Shown here: positions 32,024 through 43,471 of the stretch, piece after piece | Numbering within the stretch: position 1 is the first letter of the stretch | Layout: every line of letters starts with the position of its first letter | The notes under the pieces: model-generated | Seen by the model: the letters and a program-made list of their open reading frames with translations, nothing else | What the model was told of the DNA's origin: nothing | The model's database searches: none | Made by a program: the position numbers and the translations under genes | Assembly: GCA_024114885.1 (NCBI GenBank) | Contig: CP099423.1 | Span: 2,108,001-2,172,000, forward strand | Direction of reading: 5' to 3' | DNA: 64,000 nt | Source of the DNA: Septoria linicola | Taxonomy: Eukaryota; Ascomycota; Dothideomycetes; Mycosphaerellales; Mycosphaerellaceae

Positions 32024-32688
32024 GCAGGCTTGAGGTCAGCGTGGTCTAGCAAGCGATCCTTTCTTTGAAATACCCTCTATGCAAGCGTGTAACCAGAGAG
32101 TATGTAGATGCGCAAGCCATTCTCTGCAAGCCTCCATCCGTGCATGGTATGGATGGTCGGGCGTTCTTTGACAGTGAAGGACAAAGGAAATCCAGCAAGC
32201 GACGTCGGCAAGGCCATGAGAAGGTGACACAAAGGACTACCTACCTTTGGTTATGTTGTCTTCTGTCTCTAGATCCACATGTTCATGACTGGATAACACA
32301 TCAGTATACGACCACCGCGACACCTCTATACTCAAGCCATGGCCGCCGATACCTTCGACCTGGCCATCAGAGCCCTGTTTGGACCTCCAGCCTCCTCCCC
32401 TGCGGTCGAGGCCGGCCTTTCTGCTTCACTCACGAATAATGTTCACGCGTCCTGTCGAGAGAAGGTGAACAGCTTGTCTGGGCCGGCGGGCCACTGGCTC
32501 AGCCGCTCTGGACAATCTCACGAGTGTGCTTCACTTGCGAGGAGGCTGGGCTGCGATTTTCTTATAAGTTACACCTCCCCCCCTCTCACCGCTTATCATC
32601 AAGCACCACTTCCTCGCCGATCACAATTCTTACATCACAACCGCGACAAGCCCGCTCTCAACTGCCTTACACAACCATAAGAGACACC
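32024..32688. promoter_or_regulatory. Leader of F-box-like gene A, duplicated before gene B
   Basis: No coding gene is supported. The segment 32420-32590 is shared with 35820-35980 upstream of gene B. Both hold TCTGCTTCACTCACG, then a GTGAACAGC block, then GGCCGGCG, then GAGGCT(G/A)GGCTGCGAT. In this copy they are at 32420, about 32465, about 32480 and about 32543. A CT-rich stretch before the ATG looks like a 5' leader. Confidence 0.6.
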
Positions 32689-35114
32689 ATGGCCACTAAC
32701 GACAACTTCATCGTCGCTGTCAACGTCGACGAGCTTTCTAATCCCGCTGCGGGTAACATCCATATCGCAAAGATCAGCTCCAACGACCTTGGTCCAATGC
32801 TCACTCTGCCGACCGGCTCACAGGAGCTCGTGCTCAAGGAGCGCGAAGCATACTGGGTTGAATTACAAGCATGGGAGGTTCACGAAGCTGATTGGCGTAT
32901 GCGAAATGGTAAGCCAGCGACCAGCGCAGCCTGCAATCACGAGGATGGTCGCGAGCGCGTCAGCAACGACGGTTTCACGCCACCGGATATTTATTCCGGC
33001 GATCAAACACCAGCTGAACACACGGACAAGCTGCAATCAGAATTCCGATACACCTTCACTTTCGTGTCGCCACGAAAAGCTGCCAAAGCGACAAGTCCAA
33101 AGGTCGGAACGACTAGCCACATCCGCTCGCGCAGCTTCACGGACTACCAGATCAAGGCTGCCCACGGCAAGTCTCGCTCACCTCGGCGCTCCGCTGGAGT
33201 CGGCAACCCTTCCGAGATCATGCACAATGGTGCCGCGTCTCCGGTGATTGATCTGCCTTCGGAAATACTGGTCCTCATCATATCGCCACTGCTCAAAGAC
33301 TTGAAGTTGTCTGACTCTGGATATCACGACGCATTGGTGATCAAGAACAATGCTGTGTGCTGTGACGACACTTCCGAAGAGCTTGTTAGTCTGCAGAACC
33401 TTTCTCTGGCTAGCCATCGCCTGTCAGACGAGATCCGCTGCACCCTTCTCAAGACCGTGCCATTCCACTATACCATTAGGGGCGGCGCATCTTCACCCAA
33501 CACAAACGAGCCATTCTGGAGCGGTCTCGAAAACGCACTTCCTGTTCAGGTCAGAGGTAAGTCGACTCTGCACGCTACAGGTCTGGTCCTCAACATCTAC
33601 TGCGACCCCTCAGCTACCGGTACGACTGCTGCACTGCACCAGTTGTGTGAGCGCATTCAGCTCTGCACAGACACTAAAGACATCATCATTCGCTGGAATT
33701 CCCACGGCAACGACTGGTTCAAGATTCACGAACTCGGACCGGTTCATTACTACCTTGGAATGAGCATTACTCGCAATGGCAGCTCTATGTTCATCAACCA
33801 AGCGGCCTACATCATCCGTCTCGGTGAGAAGTATCAAATCAAGGACTCTTCACCACCGCACACACCGCTTCCAGCGCGACACGGACTCCGCAAGGCCTCC
33901 GAAGGCTATTAAGCTACTGCTTCACTTCAAAAACAGTACTAGACAGTGATTGGCGAGCTACTGTGGCCTGCCATGATTACCAGACCAGACATTACCTACT
34001 ATGTAGGCTTACTTTCACGCTACCTTGGAAACCCTACGCCAGAGCACTGGGATGCGGCTATGCGCGCGATGAAGTACTTAGTGCGCAACGCCAACAGCGG
34101 CATCACGCTCGTTGGTGATTACAACGCTAACCTGAAGCTGTTATGTTACGTTGACGCGTCATGGGCAGATGACGTTGATGACAGGCGCTTAACAGGTGGA
34201 TTCATCTTTATGCTCGGTAACTTACTAATCCTTTGGAAGTCCGGCAGACAACCAATTGTTACCTGCTCTAGCACAGAAGCTGAGTATGTCTAAATGGCAC
34301 TCGCCACGAAGGAAGCCGTCGCACTCGGCAATACAATAAGAGAGCTTGGGTTTGAGGGGGTGTTTCCAATTACCGTCTACGAGGATAACAAGCTAGCAAT
34401 TGACATTGCGCTCCGCAACAGCCGCGCAGCAGAAGCACGCACTAAATACATGGATGTCAAGTTTCACTACATTCGAGAGAAGGTAGTAGATAACACGATT
34501 GTTATCGTGTGGATTGCTACAGAGGACTAGAAGGCAGATGGATTAACGAAGGCGCTTGACCGCTACAAGTACGAGCGTTTCATTCAACAGCTCGGTCTGT
34601 CAGAAGAATTCAGGGGTTACGAGGCATTACAACGCCTCTGATTGGCCCACAGGTTTGACACCGGATTTGAACGATTCAAGGAGCAACACGCGGACGCGGC
34701 AGTTACACTGTCAACCAATCACAACACGAGTTTATCATGACAGTCGACATGGGGGTGACTTGATGCAGTATGCATGCCTCAGGCATTTTAGCGTGCCAAG
34801 AATGTCGACACGCATTCGCAACTCGAGGTTTCCGTAGCTAGTTACTTCTCAATAACAATCAACTTATCACATCAACTGGTTATGAGAACGAGCTTCGCTT
34901 CATCAAAGCATCTCTGGAAGCGGCCATTGAGCAGATGCCGTCCATTGAGCGCTACCACGTTCAAGTCGAGAGATTCGCAGTGTTCACAGCGCGGGTCGGA
35001 AAGCAGGAGTGGGATAGCGAGGGGGTTCATCGAATCTGTTCAGCCGACGACGTCAACTGGATGTTCGATGCAAAGCTTGACGGGCTCAAGTGGGATCTCC
35101 ACGCTGAGCGTTGA
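32689..35114 (+). pseudogene. F-box-like gene A, split by a copia fragment
   Basis: The 5' part (32689-33717, starts MATNDNFIVAVNVDEL) is open for 343 codons. It includes a Ser/Arg-rich stretch and VIDLPSEILVLIISPLL, which resembles the first helix of an F-box. It reaches IQLCTDTKDIIIRW, matching gene B's LQLCDSTEDLIILW, then runs in phase into retroelement sequence. The lost 3' part resumes at about 34881 (YENELRFIKASLEAA, then EQMPSIERYHVQVERF) and ends at 35114; it aligns with the C-termini of genes B and C. Left and right parts differ in phase by one base, so removing the insert does not simply repair the frame. As it stands the locus encodes a chimera that stops at 33910. Confidence 0.75.
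33718..34874 (+). mobile_element. Ty1/copia retrotransposon 3' fragment (RT end, RNase H, 3' LTR)
   Basis: The translated sequence begins inside reverse transcriptase (ELGPVHYYLGMSI), continues with the RPDITYYVGLLSRY block, then RNase H (LCYVDASWADD, STEAEYV, YEDNKLAI) and the ADGLTKAL motif, ending at 34641. A G-tract near 34750 (ACATGGGGGTGA) could be the polypurine tract. The following sequence, from about 34756 and ending ATCA at 34874, is a candidate 3' LTR. ACTGG occurs on both sides (33713-33717 and 34875-34879). Four in-frame stops (33910, 33940, 34291, 34528) all fit CAA/CAG to TAA/TAG. Gag, protease and integrase are absent. Confidence 0.82.
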
Positions 35115-36227
35115 AAGAATGGGTTCCAGGCTTGCATCAGCGAATTACGGGCATTTCCAGCTCATAGAAGAACTGAGGTCCCAGGCTAGGTACGGGCTGG
35201 ACCTCGTTGACAACAAAAGGTTGAGGGACGGCGAGGAACAAGCCAGCTCATTGTCAGGAAGCGGGAGAAAGCTAAGCGGAGGATGATGCCTGAAAAGCAA
35301 CAATCAGCTTTCAGCAGACAGATGGTGCCAAGGTTCATTCACTCGATTCCGTCGCGCTATACGGGTCAGGCTCTGTGAAGCAGCTGGGAGAGGTCGGACT
35401 GCAACAGAACTGACCTTACGCAATAGCACGGGATGCTGGAGTCCACAGACGAGCTTTGAGGGGTCCAAAGGAGACCAATCTCCAGGTGCCCTCCTTACAG
35501 TAGGTAGACATGAGTCCTTTCGTACTTTCTGATACTTTTGAATCTCAAACAAAACCTCAGTGTGACAGACATACACATTCACAGATACGTACTGCTGATG
35601 AGAACAAAGAAACCTAGCAATCGTTGAAGGAAGCTGCATTGTCGCGACGGACCTTCTTGCGTGGGCTCCTGATTCTCGGCGATCTTGATCCATCAATGGA
35701 TATACTATCGGAACCCATATCGTATACAAACTGTCTGCGCTGCTAGCTACTGACTGCTAGCAAAGCAAGACCATAGCCCCCCGCAATTCCCAGCCCCTCT
35801 TGTTACCAAGGCCTTCTCCTCTGCTTCACTCACGGCTAAAGGTCATGCGCCACCCTCGAGAATAGTGAACAGCCTATCCAGGCCGGCGCGACCTTTTTGA
35901 AGAAAGCTTAATGACTGCTTTACTCACAACGAGGCTAGGCTGCGATCTTGTTTCGAACTACACCTTGCCCCCGACGTCTCACACTTCCAGCACACGCATT
36001 CCATCACCGCGCCTCCATCGCCATCATTGCAGTTGAATCATTCCTTGGCACGCCAATCTAGTGCCGCAACCTCGCCTATCTACCCTCTTTGGTGCACCAA
36101 ACACCACTCAAGCAACGTGAAGTCCATCAGTACCACCGCCCCTGGAGAGATTCCGGAAGTCAACGTAGTGGTCAAGAGCAACGGCACCACCGCCGTGCAC
36201 ATCTATCATATTCTGCGGCTTCTGGAC
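35115..36227. promoter_or_regulatory. Spacer between genes A and B with duplicated leader
   Basis: The segment 35820-35980 repeats the leader of gene A (TCTGCTTCACTCACG at 35820, GAGGCTAGGCTGCGAT at 35931). From 36027 to 36227 the gene B frame is already open and protein-like but has no ATG, so the true start may have been lost or may lie in an unseen upstream exon. A 141-codon minus-strand frame at 35304-35729 has no support. Confidence 0.5.
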
Positions 36228-37403
36228 ATGCCATTCGACATCAACGACTTGACATTCCGTCGCATCGCTAACAAGCACGATCGCCGCAATGGTGCAAACT
36301 ATCACGACACGCTCGTGATGAGCAGAACACTTGCTGGTTACACGAAAGTCCTCAGCTGCGGACATGGCGATGTCGCCAATCTATTGAGAACCAGTACCAC
36401 AATGAATGAGTTACTCAGTGCCACCACCAACAGAATTGCTCCAATGCACGTCAAGCTGGGCATGGTACTCAACAAGGCCACTGATAGCTCGGAAGAACAC
36501 CAACTACTATGCCAACATATGGCCAATATTCTTCCAACCAGCGAGGTGCAAGCGCACGGAAATAGGGGCACGGTCGGTAAAGTTCAGTCTCGTGGGCTGT
36601 TCATCAAGATCGACTGCGATGCAACTTCTTGGTGCGTAAATGACGCCACAGATGCAGTCCCAGAAGACATTCCAGATGACTTCGGGATGAGCAATCTTGA
36701 GTGTGGCGATGTTGCGACTCCTTGGGACATCAACTCCACGTTCCCGGATCAGGATGATGGGCACTTTACAGACGCATGGACCGTGGAAGAGATCACCGAA
36801 TCTCAGTTTGAAACTCAGGTCAGTGAGCACACTTCCGCCACTGCTTCTGCGATCGACTACGAAGACAAGGATGTGGAGGATTCGGCTACCAATGGCACTG
36901 ACGAAGAAGACGTGACCTTCGCTCCTAGCACTGAGACAAAGATCAACGACATCCTTGTGGCATCTCCTGAGTTTCAGGACTTCCAAAAGCGTCTGCAGCT
37001 GTGCGATAGCACAGAAGATTTGATCATCCTCTGGAGCACCAAGCTCGACGAGTACGGCGACGAGGAGCAGACCCAAGACATCGAAAGCGTCAACATACTC
37101 CGTGATGCTCTCGTCGAAGCAGCGGAGAAGATGCCACACCTCACACGCTACGTGATTTGCGTCAACCGGTTCTGCACCTTCGCTCAGCGCAAGAGAGGTC
37201 AAGCCTGGTCTGATGAAAGAGTGCACCGTGTCGCTTACCAGGCGAACTATACTCTGGAGCATGCTCAATTGCTCGACGATCTTCACGTCAAGTTCGCGCC
37301 AAGCAAGGGAACGGGCATGTGCACTTGTGGCTGCATGGGTCTGCAGGATGATGGAGATGACAATACTCAAGTCTCGTCGCCAGTATCGTTTGAGATGTGG
37401 TAG
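36228..37403 (+). CDS. F-box-like family gene B
   Basis: From the first in-frame ATG (MPFDINDLTFRR) the frame gives 391 residues; the open frame extends about 67 codons further 5' without ATG. The middle is acidic. The C-terminal 130 residues match genes A and C: FQKRLQLCDSTEDLIILW, an EKMPHLTRY motif, then a VNRFCTFAQR and AW-DERVHR block. A Cys cluster near the end (CTCGCMG) is peculiar to this copy. Residue patterns suggest a fungal F-box-like/substrate-adaptor family expanded in one lineage, but the N-terminal F-box itself is not clear in this copy, so the name rests on its paralogs. It is a tandem duplicate of gene A and ends 232 bp before the hAT element. Confidence 0.65.
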   Translation: MPFDINDLTFRRIANKHDRRNGANYHDTLVMSRTLAGYTKVLSCGHGDVANLLRTSTTMNELLSATTNRIAPMHVKLGMVLNKATDSSEEHQLLCQHMANILPTSEVQAHGNRGTVGKVQSRGLFIKIDCDATSWCVNDATDAVPEDIPDDFGMSNLECGDVATPWDINSTFPDQDDGHFTDAWTVEEITESQFETQVSEHTSATASAIDYEDKDVEDSATNGTDEEDVTFAPSTETKINDILVASPEFQDFQKRLQLCDSTEDLIILWSTKLDEYGDEEQTQDIESVNILRDALVEAAEKMPHLTRYVICVNRFCTFAQRKRGQAWSDERVHRVAYQANYTLEHAQLLDDLHVKFAPSKGTGMCTCGCMGLQDDGDDNTQVSSPVSFEMW

Positions 37404-37635
37404 GCGAAAGTCAAAGGCAAGCGTCCATCACGTAGAAGAGGACTCTAGAGGCAAGCAGGGCTTGCACATTTGGGGCATCGCCGGAGGAATATCCCCAAGC
37501 ACAGCGTGGTTCTGGCCGTGCTTACAGTACAGGTTCCGTTCATCATAGGGGAATCGTGCGCTTGCAAAGACTGAATGCTCCGACTGCATAGGGGGACTAA
37601 GTAAGTAGCTTTTTCTTGTACCACTTGCTTAGTGC

Positions 37636-37665
37636 CATAGAAGTTGAATCTTGAATATTGTTATT
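37636..37665 (+). repeat. hAT left terminal inverted repeat
   Basis: Starts CATAGAAGTTGAAT; 14 bases are identical to the inverted right end, and similarity continues with TGAATA after two mismatches. It is preceded by the target duplication CTTAGTGC. Confidence 0.85.
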
Positions 37666-38130
37666 CAATGACCTAGATTCAGATTCAATTCAATTACTGA
37701 ATTGAATCGTAATATTCACTCTGAATACTTAATGATTATCTATACACGTAGTAGTAATAACTTGTTCTATAGCGCTATCTACTATAATCTCGGTAATACC
37801 TAACTTCTACTAACTTTTAGTATATTTAGACTAAGTTATAGTAGTGCTATCGAGCTATAAGCGTATCTATAGAATAGTGCGCCTAGCGCCGCTAAACGTA
37901 CGCTTAGACTTAGCGCTTATTAGTAATACGGATAGTATATTAATAGCTATCTATAAGAGTATAGGCTAAGCTTAGCGCTAAGTAGATTAGTACTACTATT
38001 CTAGTACTATCTAGCGCTTACTATTAACTACTAGTAGTTTGAAACAATAAGTGTAAATAAACGTTTTAAACTTATCTTAATCGCTTATAACGCTCTACTA
38101 TTATAATTACTACTATTCGAATAATAATAG

Positions 38131-38302
38131 TATAAGAGCTAGGTAAGGTTAAAGGCTAAGACCCGCCTTAGGCTCGTAGGCTTAGCGCACGGTATAACTA
38201 TAGTACGCGTATATATCCGAAAGGAGGTAAGAATTAGTCTTACGATATCCTAATAGTCTTATTAGGAGGGCGCTCTATATATTACTATATACCTCTTTTA
38301 TA
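38131..38302 (+). repeat. 5' LTR of gypsy element
   Basis: 172 bp, begins TATAAGAG and ends CTCTTTTATA, that is TG...CA with both ends mutated to TA. Nearly identical to the 3' copy, with a few differences (for example CGCACGG versus CGTATAG, and GGTAAG versus GGCAAG). Confidence 0.93.
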
Positions 38303-41300
38303 ATTCTAATTCTTCTCCTTCCGAGAGTAGTAATCTATAGAGGCCTATAGCTCTCTAACGTAACGTAGGTATAGCGCCGCTAGAGCTCGTAATAGGCGAA
38401 GTAGACGATTAAGGTAATCCTATAGATACTAACGAGGTTTAGGAGTAGGAGTCTACTAGTATAACCGAAGATAGTACGTAGGTAGAGCGTATATAGCTCG
38501 AAGCTAAGAACTAGGAACTACGTCGTCGCTTAGAGGTACGCGCTCTACGACGAGAGAATAATCAGCTCCTTACGGAGTTAGAATCTCTATCCTTAGTTAC
38601 TTCTAGTACTCTCGATATTAGCGATCCTAAAGACGACGCTACTACTAGTGTTACAGGTAGTATACTTCACGATAGCGCGTCGTATACGCGATATAAAGGT
38701 CTTAAAGTTAGAGAACCTCGTACCTTTAAAAGCGAGATAGTCCGAGAGGCGAGAGAGTTTATTCGTAGTCTCGAAGTAATCTTCTTTAATAGTCTATAAG
38801 AGTTTAGTATAGAAGATTCGAAGGTCCTATATAGTATTATATAGCTCGTAGGCGAGGCGTAAGAGACCTAGTATAACGAATACTCTAAGGTAATATCTCT
38901 AGACTATACTTAGACTAAGTTCAAGCGCTTTATTTACGACGTTATTAAGGATTAGGCGAATCGTACGATCCTCGTAATAGTCGAGTATAAGAAGGCCTAA
39001 TAGGGTAAGGGCTAAGGGGTACGTTAGTTCGCTATAGAGCTAGGCTACTTAGAGTCTTAACTAGGCGACTATACTGAAGCGTAGCTAGTACGCTAGCTCC
39101 TTATAAAGTTAAAGCTAGCGCTTCGATAAGAGATTATTAAGAATCATACCGTGCCTAGTAAGCGCGCTAATTTAGTTACGTTAGTAAGACGCCTAGAGTA
39201 AGCCGATAGGGTAATTCCTATACGGTATAACTAGGGTAGAAGCTAGAGTAATAGGGACCGCGAGCGCGACACGTACTCGAAGCGTAAGCGTGTAGAGAGC
39301 GATACTCCTACGCGTAAGCGAGACGATAGTCTAGAAGGGAATAACACGCGTCGCTCTAGCGATAAAGGTTCTACTCGCTCTATTATAGGCTATAAGTATT
39401 TAGAATACTATAGCTATAAGTAGAAGGGGTATATTAGTACTAATTCTATCTACTCTAACCGAAGCGCCTAAGACGATAGTAAGAAGCCGTTAGTACGTAA
39501 GGTTACTATAGAGACGCTAAAAAAAGAGAAGGTATTAGAGAAGGACTACGATCTCTAGATACTAAGCTTAGTAGCGATATATACCTCCCTATATAAGTCG
39601 TAAATACGACTTACCTAGAGGGCGTAGTCGAGGCGTAGGATAGGCTCAAGCTAGCTTAATTCCTCCTTAATAATACTACTAATATTAACGTAGTGTTAAG
39701 ATCCTTTGTCTTATAATACGGTATTACGGCTCGAACTAATACCGCCTTACCCCTAGCTACCTTATTTACTAGGGAATTAGAGTATTATTATAGCGTATAC
39801 TATATACGCGTACGGCTTATAGACTCTATAGGAGTAGAGCGTATAGTAGGCGTAATCTTTTATACCTACGATATACTAACCCCTAATATAATCTTAGGTC
39901 GGCTATAGAGGCGTACTTATTATATACGAGTTAATAGCGGCTCGGATAAGTAGACCTATAGCGATACTTTTAAAAACGTTAAGGTTAGAGAAGCCTATAA
40001 GTTTTTCAAGGACTTGAAGTATATACTAACTATATATACTATAGTAATAAGTAAGATAGGCGAAGGCGAAGAGCTCGACCCTCTTCCTCCTAAGTTCTAA
40101 TAGTTCTCTAATATTCTAAACCCGATAGAAGAAATAAGGAGCAAGCTAGTAGATAGCGTAGAGTATACGATTAAGCTACGTCTAGGTACCGTTCCGCCCT
40201 TTAGGCTACTATATTACTAGTTAGGTAAGGAGCTAGAGGAATTAAAGAAATACCTTACTATAGGCCTTAAGTACGATTAGATCGAGCGTAGCGTTAGCGA
40301 GGCGAGTACGCCTATCCTATTTATACTAAAGAAAGATAGTAAACTAAGGCTATATATCGACTACCGAGAGTTAAACGAGATTACTATTAAGAATAGGCAC
40401 CTACTCTCTCTAATTAGCGAGATACTAGATAGGCTTATAGGAGCCGTATAGTTTACGACTCTAGACCTTACAGATATATACTATCGGATTCGTATCAAGC
40501 CTAGCGACCGCTAGAAGACTACGTTCCGTACGCGCTATAGCTACTTTTAGTATAAGGTAATACTATTTAGCCTAACTAACGCTCTAGCTACGTTCTAGGC
40601 GTATATTAACCGTGCTCTAGTAGGTTTAGTCGATACGTGCTACGTAGTATACCTTAATAATATTCTTATCTATAGTAAGAGCTACGCGGACTACGTACGC
40701 GACGTATACGACGTGCTTACGCGTCTCTAGAAGTTCGGACTCTACGCTTAAAGAGTAAAGTACAAATTCTAGTAGAAGGAAGTCGATTTCCTAGGCTTTA
40801 TAGTAACTACTAGAGGGGTTACGATAGATCTACGTAAGATAGACGTAATCGCGGCGTAGCTAACGCCTATAACGCTCGTAGAGGTTTAATCCTTCCTTAG
40901 GTTTACTAACTTCTACTAGCGTTTTATTTTTAAATACTCTAGAGTAGTATCTCTACTTACGGCGTTGTCTAAGGGCGCCGTAGTAGGTAAGAAGCCGGGC
41001 CTACTCAAGTAGACCGTATAAGAGGAGTAGGCGTTTACTAAGTTAAAAAAGCGTTTTTCTATAATACCGCTACTAAGGCACTTTAACTCTACGCTTAGGC
41101 TACGGGTCGAGAGCGACGCCTCTAATTACGTAATTACTATAATCCTTAGCTAACTCTTCGGGTCTAAATAGTACCCTATTATATTTATATCTAGGAAGAT
41201 AATTACTATAGAGTATAATTACGAGGTACACGATAAGGAGCTTCTTATAGTAGTTAAGGCTTTTAAAGCGTAGAGGCTATACCTTAAAGGCGCTCTATAT

Positions 41301-43193
41301 ACGATCGACGTACTAGTCGACTATACTAACCTTCGTAGGTTTATAGGCGTAAAGAAGTTAACTAGTAGGTAGGCCTATTAGGCTATATTCCTAGCCCTAT
41401 TCGACTTCGTTATAACGTACTAGGCGGGTAAGCGAAACCTAGCCGACGCGCCGTTAAGGCGTAGCGATTACGCTAAGGAGGTAGTAGAGGTAACTAACCT
41501 ACTACCTACCCTATAGACTAAGTTACAGCTATAAGATAACCGGAGTACGAGGGACGTAGGCGGACCGCTCGTAGCTCGTATCTATACGACTTATAAGGAA
41601 TAGTATTCTTCGATAAAGAGAAGTACTAACTCTAACCCGTAGTAGTAGTTTTTAACGCCTATACGAGTAGTAGGTATAATTACTAAGGGCGAAGAGCCGT
41701 ACGTAAATATCTTAGACTTAATCCTTAGATATACTCGCGCGCTAGTATAGGCTAAGCTAAGTATAAGTGTAGTATACTCGTAAGCGACGAGTAATAGTAG
41801 CCGGTTCGAGTAATATACTATAAGAGAGAGAAACCTCTAGGTAGACGATTTACTATACGTACCTAAGGACTACGCCTTATAGACGTAGGTAATTCGTATA
41901 TACTACGATAATACCCTTATAGGCTACTTTAGTAAGGATAAGACTATCTCGCTAGTACGAAGGAAGTACTAGTAGCCGGAGATAACTAAGGATATCGTAT
42001 AATACGTAGAATCCTATAGGAGTTACTAGAAGGCGAAGGCGCGTCGCTATCGACTATATAGCGAGCTAACTACGCTATCTATACTAGACCGTCCGTTTTA
42101 AGAATTAACTTAGGATTTTATTATAGACCTTCTACTAAGTAAGCGAGGAGTATACGTGTATAATACGATTCTAGTTATCGTCGACCGATATATAAAGATA
42201 GTTATCTTCGTACTAACTATAAAGAGGTACACGAGTAGTAACCTTATAGGAGTCTTAATATTAGAAGTAATTAGGTATTATAGTATACCTATAGGTATTA
42301 TTAGCGATAGAGGGTCTATATTCACGAGTTAGTTCTAGTCTAACTTCTACTACGAGGCGTATATAAAGCGTAAGCTAAGTATAGCGTTCTATCCGTAGAC
42401 GGATAGGTAAACCGAAAGAGCGAATTAGACGCTTGAGACTTACCTACGTATCTACTACGTAGAGTAGTAAGATAACTAGGTAGACCTATTAGTATAAGCC
42501 GAGTTCGTATATAATAATAGTACGTATACGATATTGAAAATATTACTATTTATAGTACTATATAGTTTTAATCTAGAGCTAGTAACGAGTAGGCGAGAAG
42601 CTTAGAGCGCGCTTCCTAAAAGAGAGGTACTAGCTACTAAGGAAGCTATAGAAAGATTAAAGAAGAACTATAAGACGCTAAGTAAACGCTAGCGAGAAGT
42701 AAGTAAGGCGTAGGCTAGGTACTTTAATAATAGGTATTAGGCTAAGGAATATAAGGTCGGCGACATAGTCTTACTATCGACAAAGAACCTACGATTAAAG
42801 GTTCCTTCGAAGAAGTTAGTAGATAAGTTTACTAGGCCTTTTAAGGTAATTAACGTAGTAGAGAAGTAGGCGTACTACTTAGCCCTACTACTAGACGCTC
42901 TTATCTATAACGTATTTTATATATCGCTTCTAGAACCTTAGAAGGGTAGCGAGACGTAGGTAGAGAGTATACTACTCGCGGACTACTAGGGTAAATAGGA
43001 AGTTAAGAAGATCCTTAGAACTCGAGTAAGGAAGAGCGTACGCTAGTACTTAATCTACTAGTAGGGCTAGCTTAAAGAGTACGACTAGTAGGAACCTAAA
43101 GAATATATTAGTAGCTATATAGTACTAGACGTATTCGAAGCGTAGCGCGTAAGCGGGCGCGTAGTAAGATAGAAGCGCTAAGGCGTTAATCTA

Positions 43194-43241
43194 CTAAGGC
43201 ACTAATACGCTAAGGTACTAATACGCTAAGGCACTAATATA
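43194..43241 (+). repeat. Short tandem repeat, three 16 bp units
   Basis: The unit CTAAGGCACTAATACG occurs three times in a row with single-base changes, and looser copies precede it. It lies in the gypsy element after the chromodomain and before the end of the antisense frame. Confidence 0.8.
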
Positions 43242-43471
43242 GCGATACTAAGTACTAAGCGCTAAACCTATATATAGGAGTAAACTTCAAATTTAAGAGG
43301 GTAAGGAAATTACTAAGGTATTTAGGATATATCGAAGCGTAAACTATATTATTTATATACGCTCGCTAAGCGGGTCGTATAGTGCCTATAGGTAAGAAGC
43401 AAGTATTTAACTATAGCCTATATAGGCGCGAGCGGAGTATAAGAGGCGTAGATAGTTAGCGAGCGAAACGC

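Noticed and set aside
35304..35729. 141-codon minus-strand frame between genes A and B
   Set aside because: No recognisable motif, no splice support, and it overlaps a region of duplicated leader sequence; probably chance.
36507..37370. 287-codon minus-strand frame opposite gene B
   Set aside because: Gene B's plus-strand frame matches its paralogs A and C; the antisense frame has no family resemblance.
43194..43241. Short repeats considered as a CRISPR-like array
   Set aside because: Units are directly adjacent without spacers, inside a eukaryotic retroelement.
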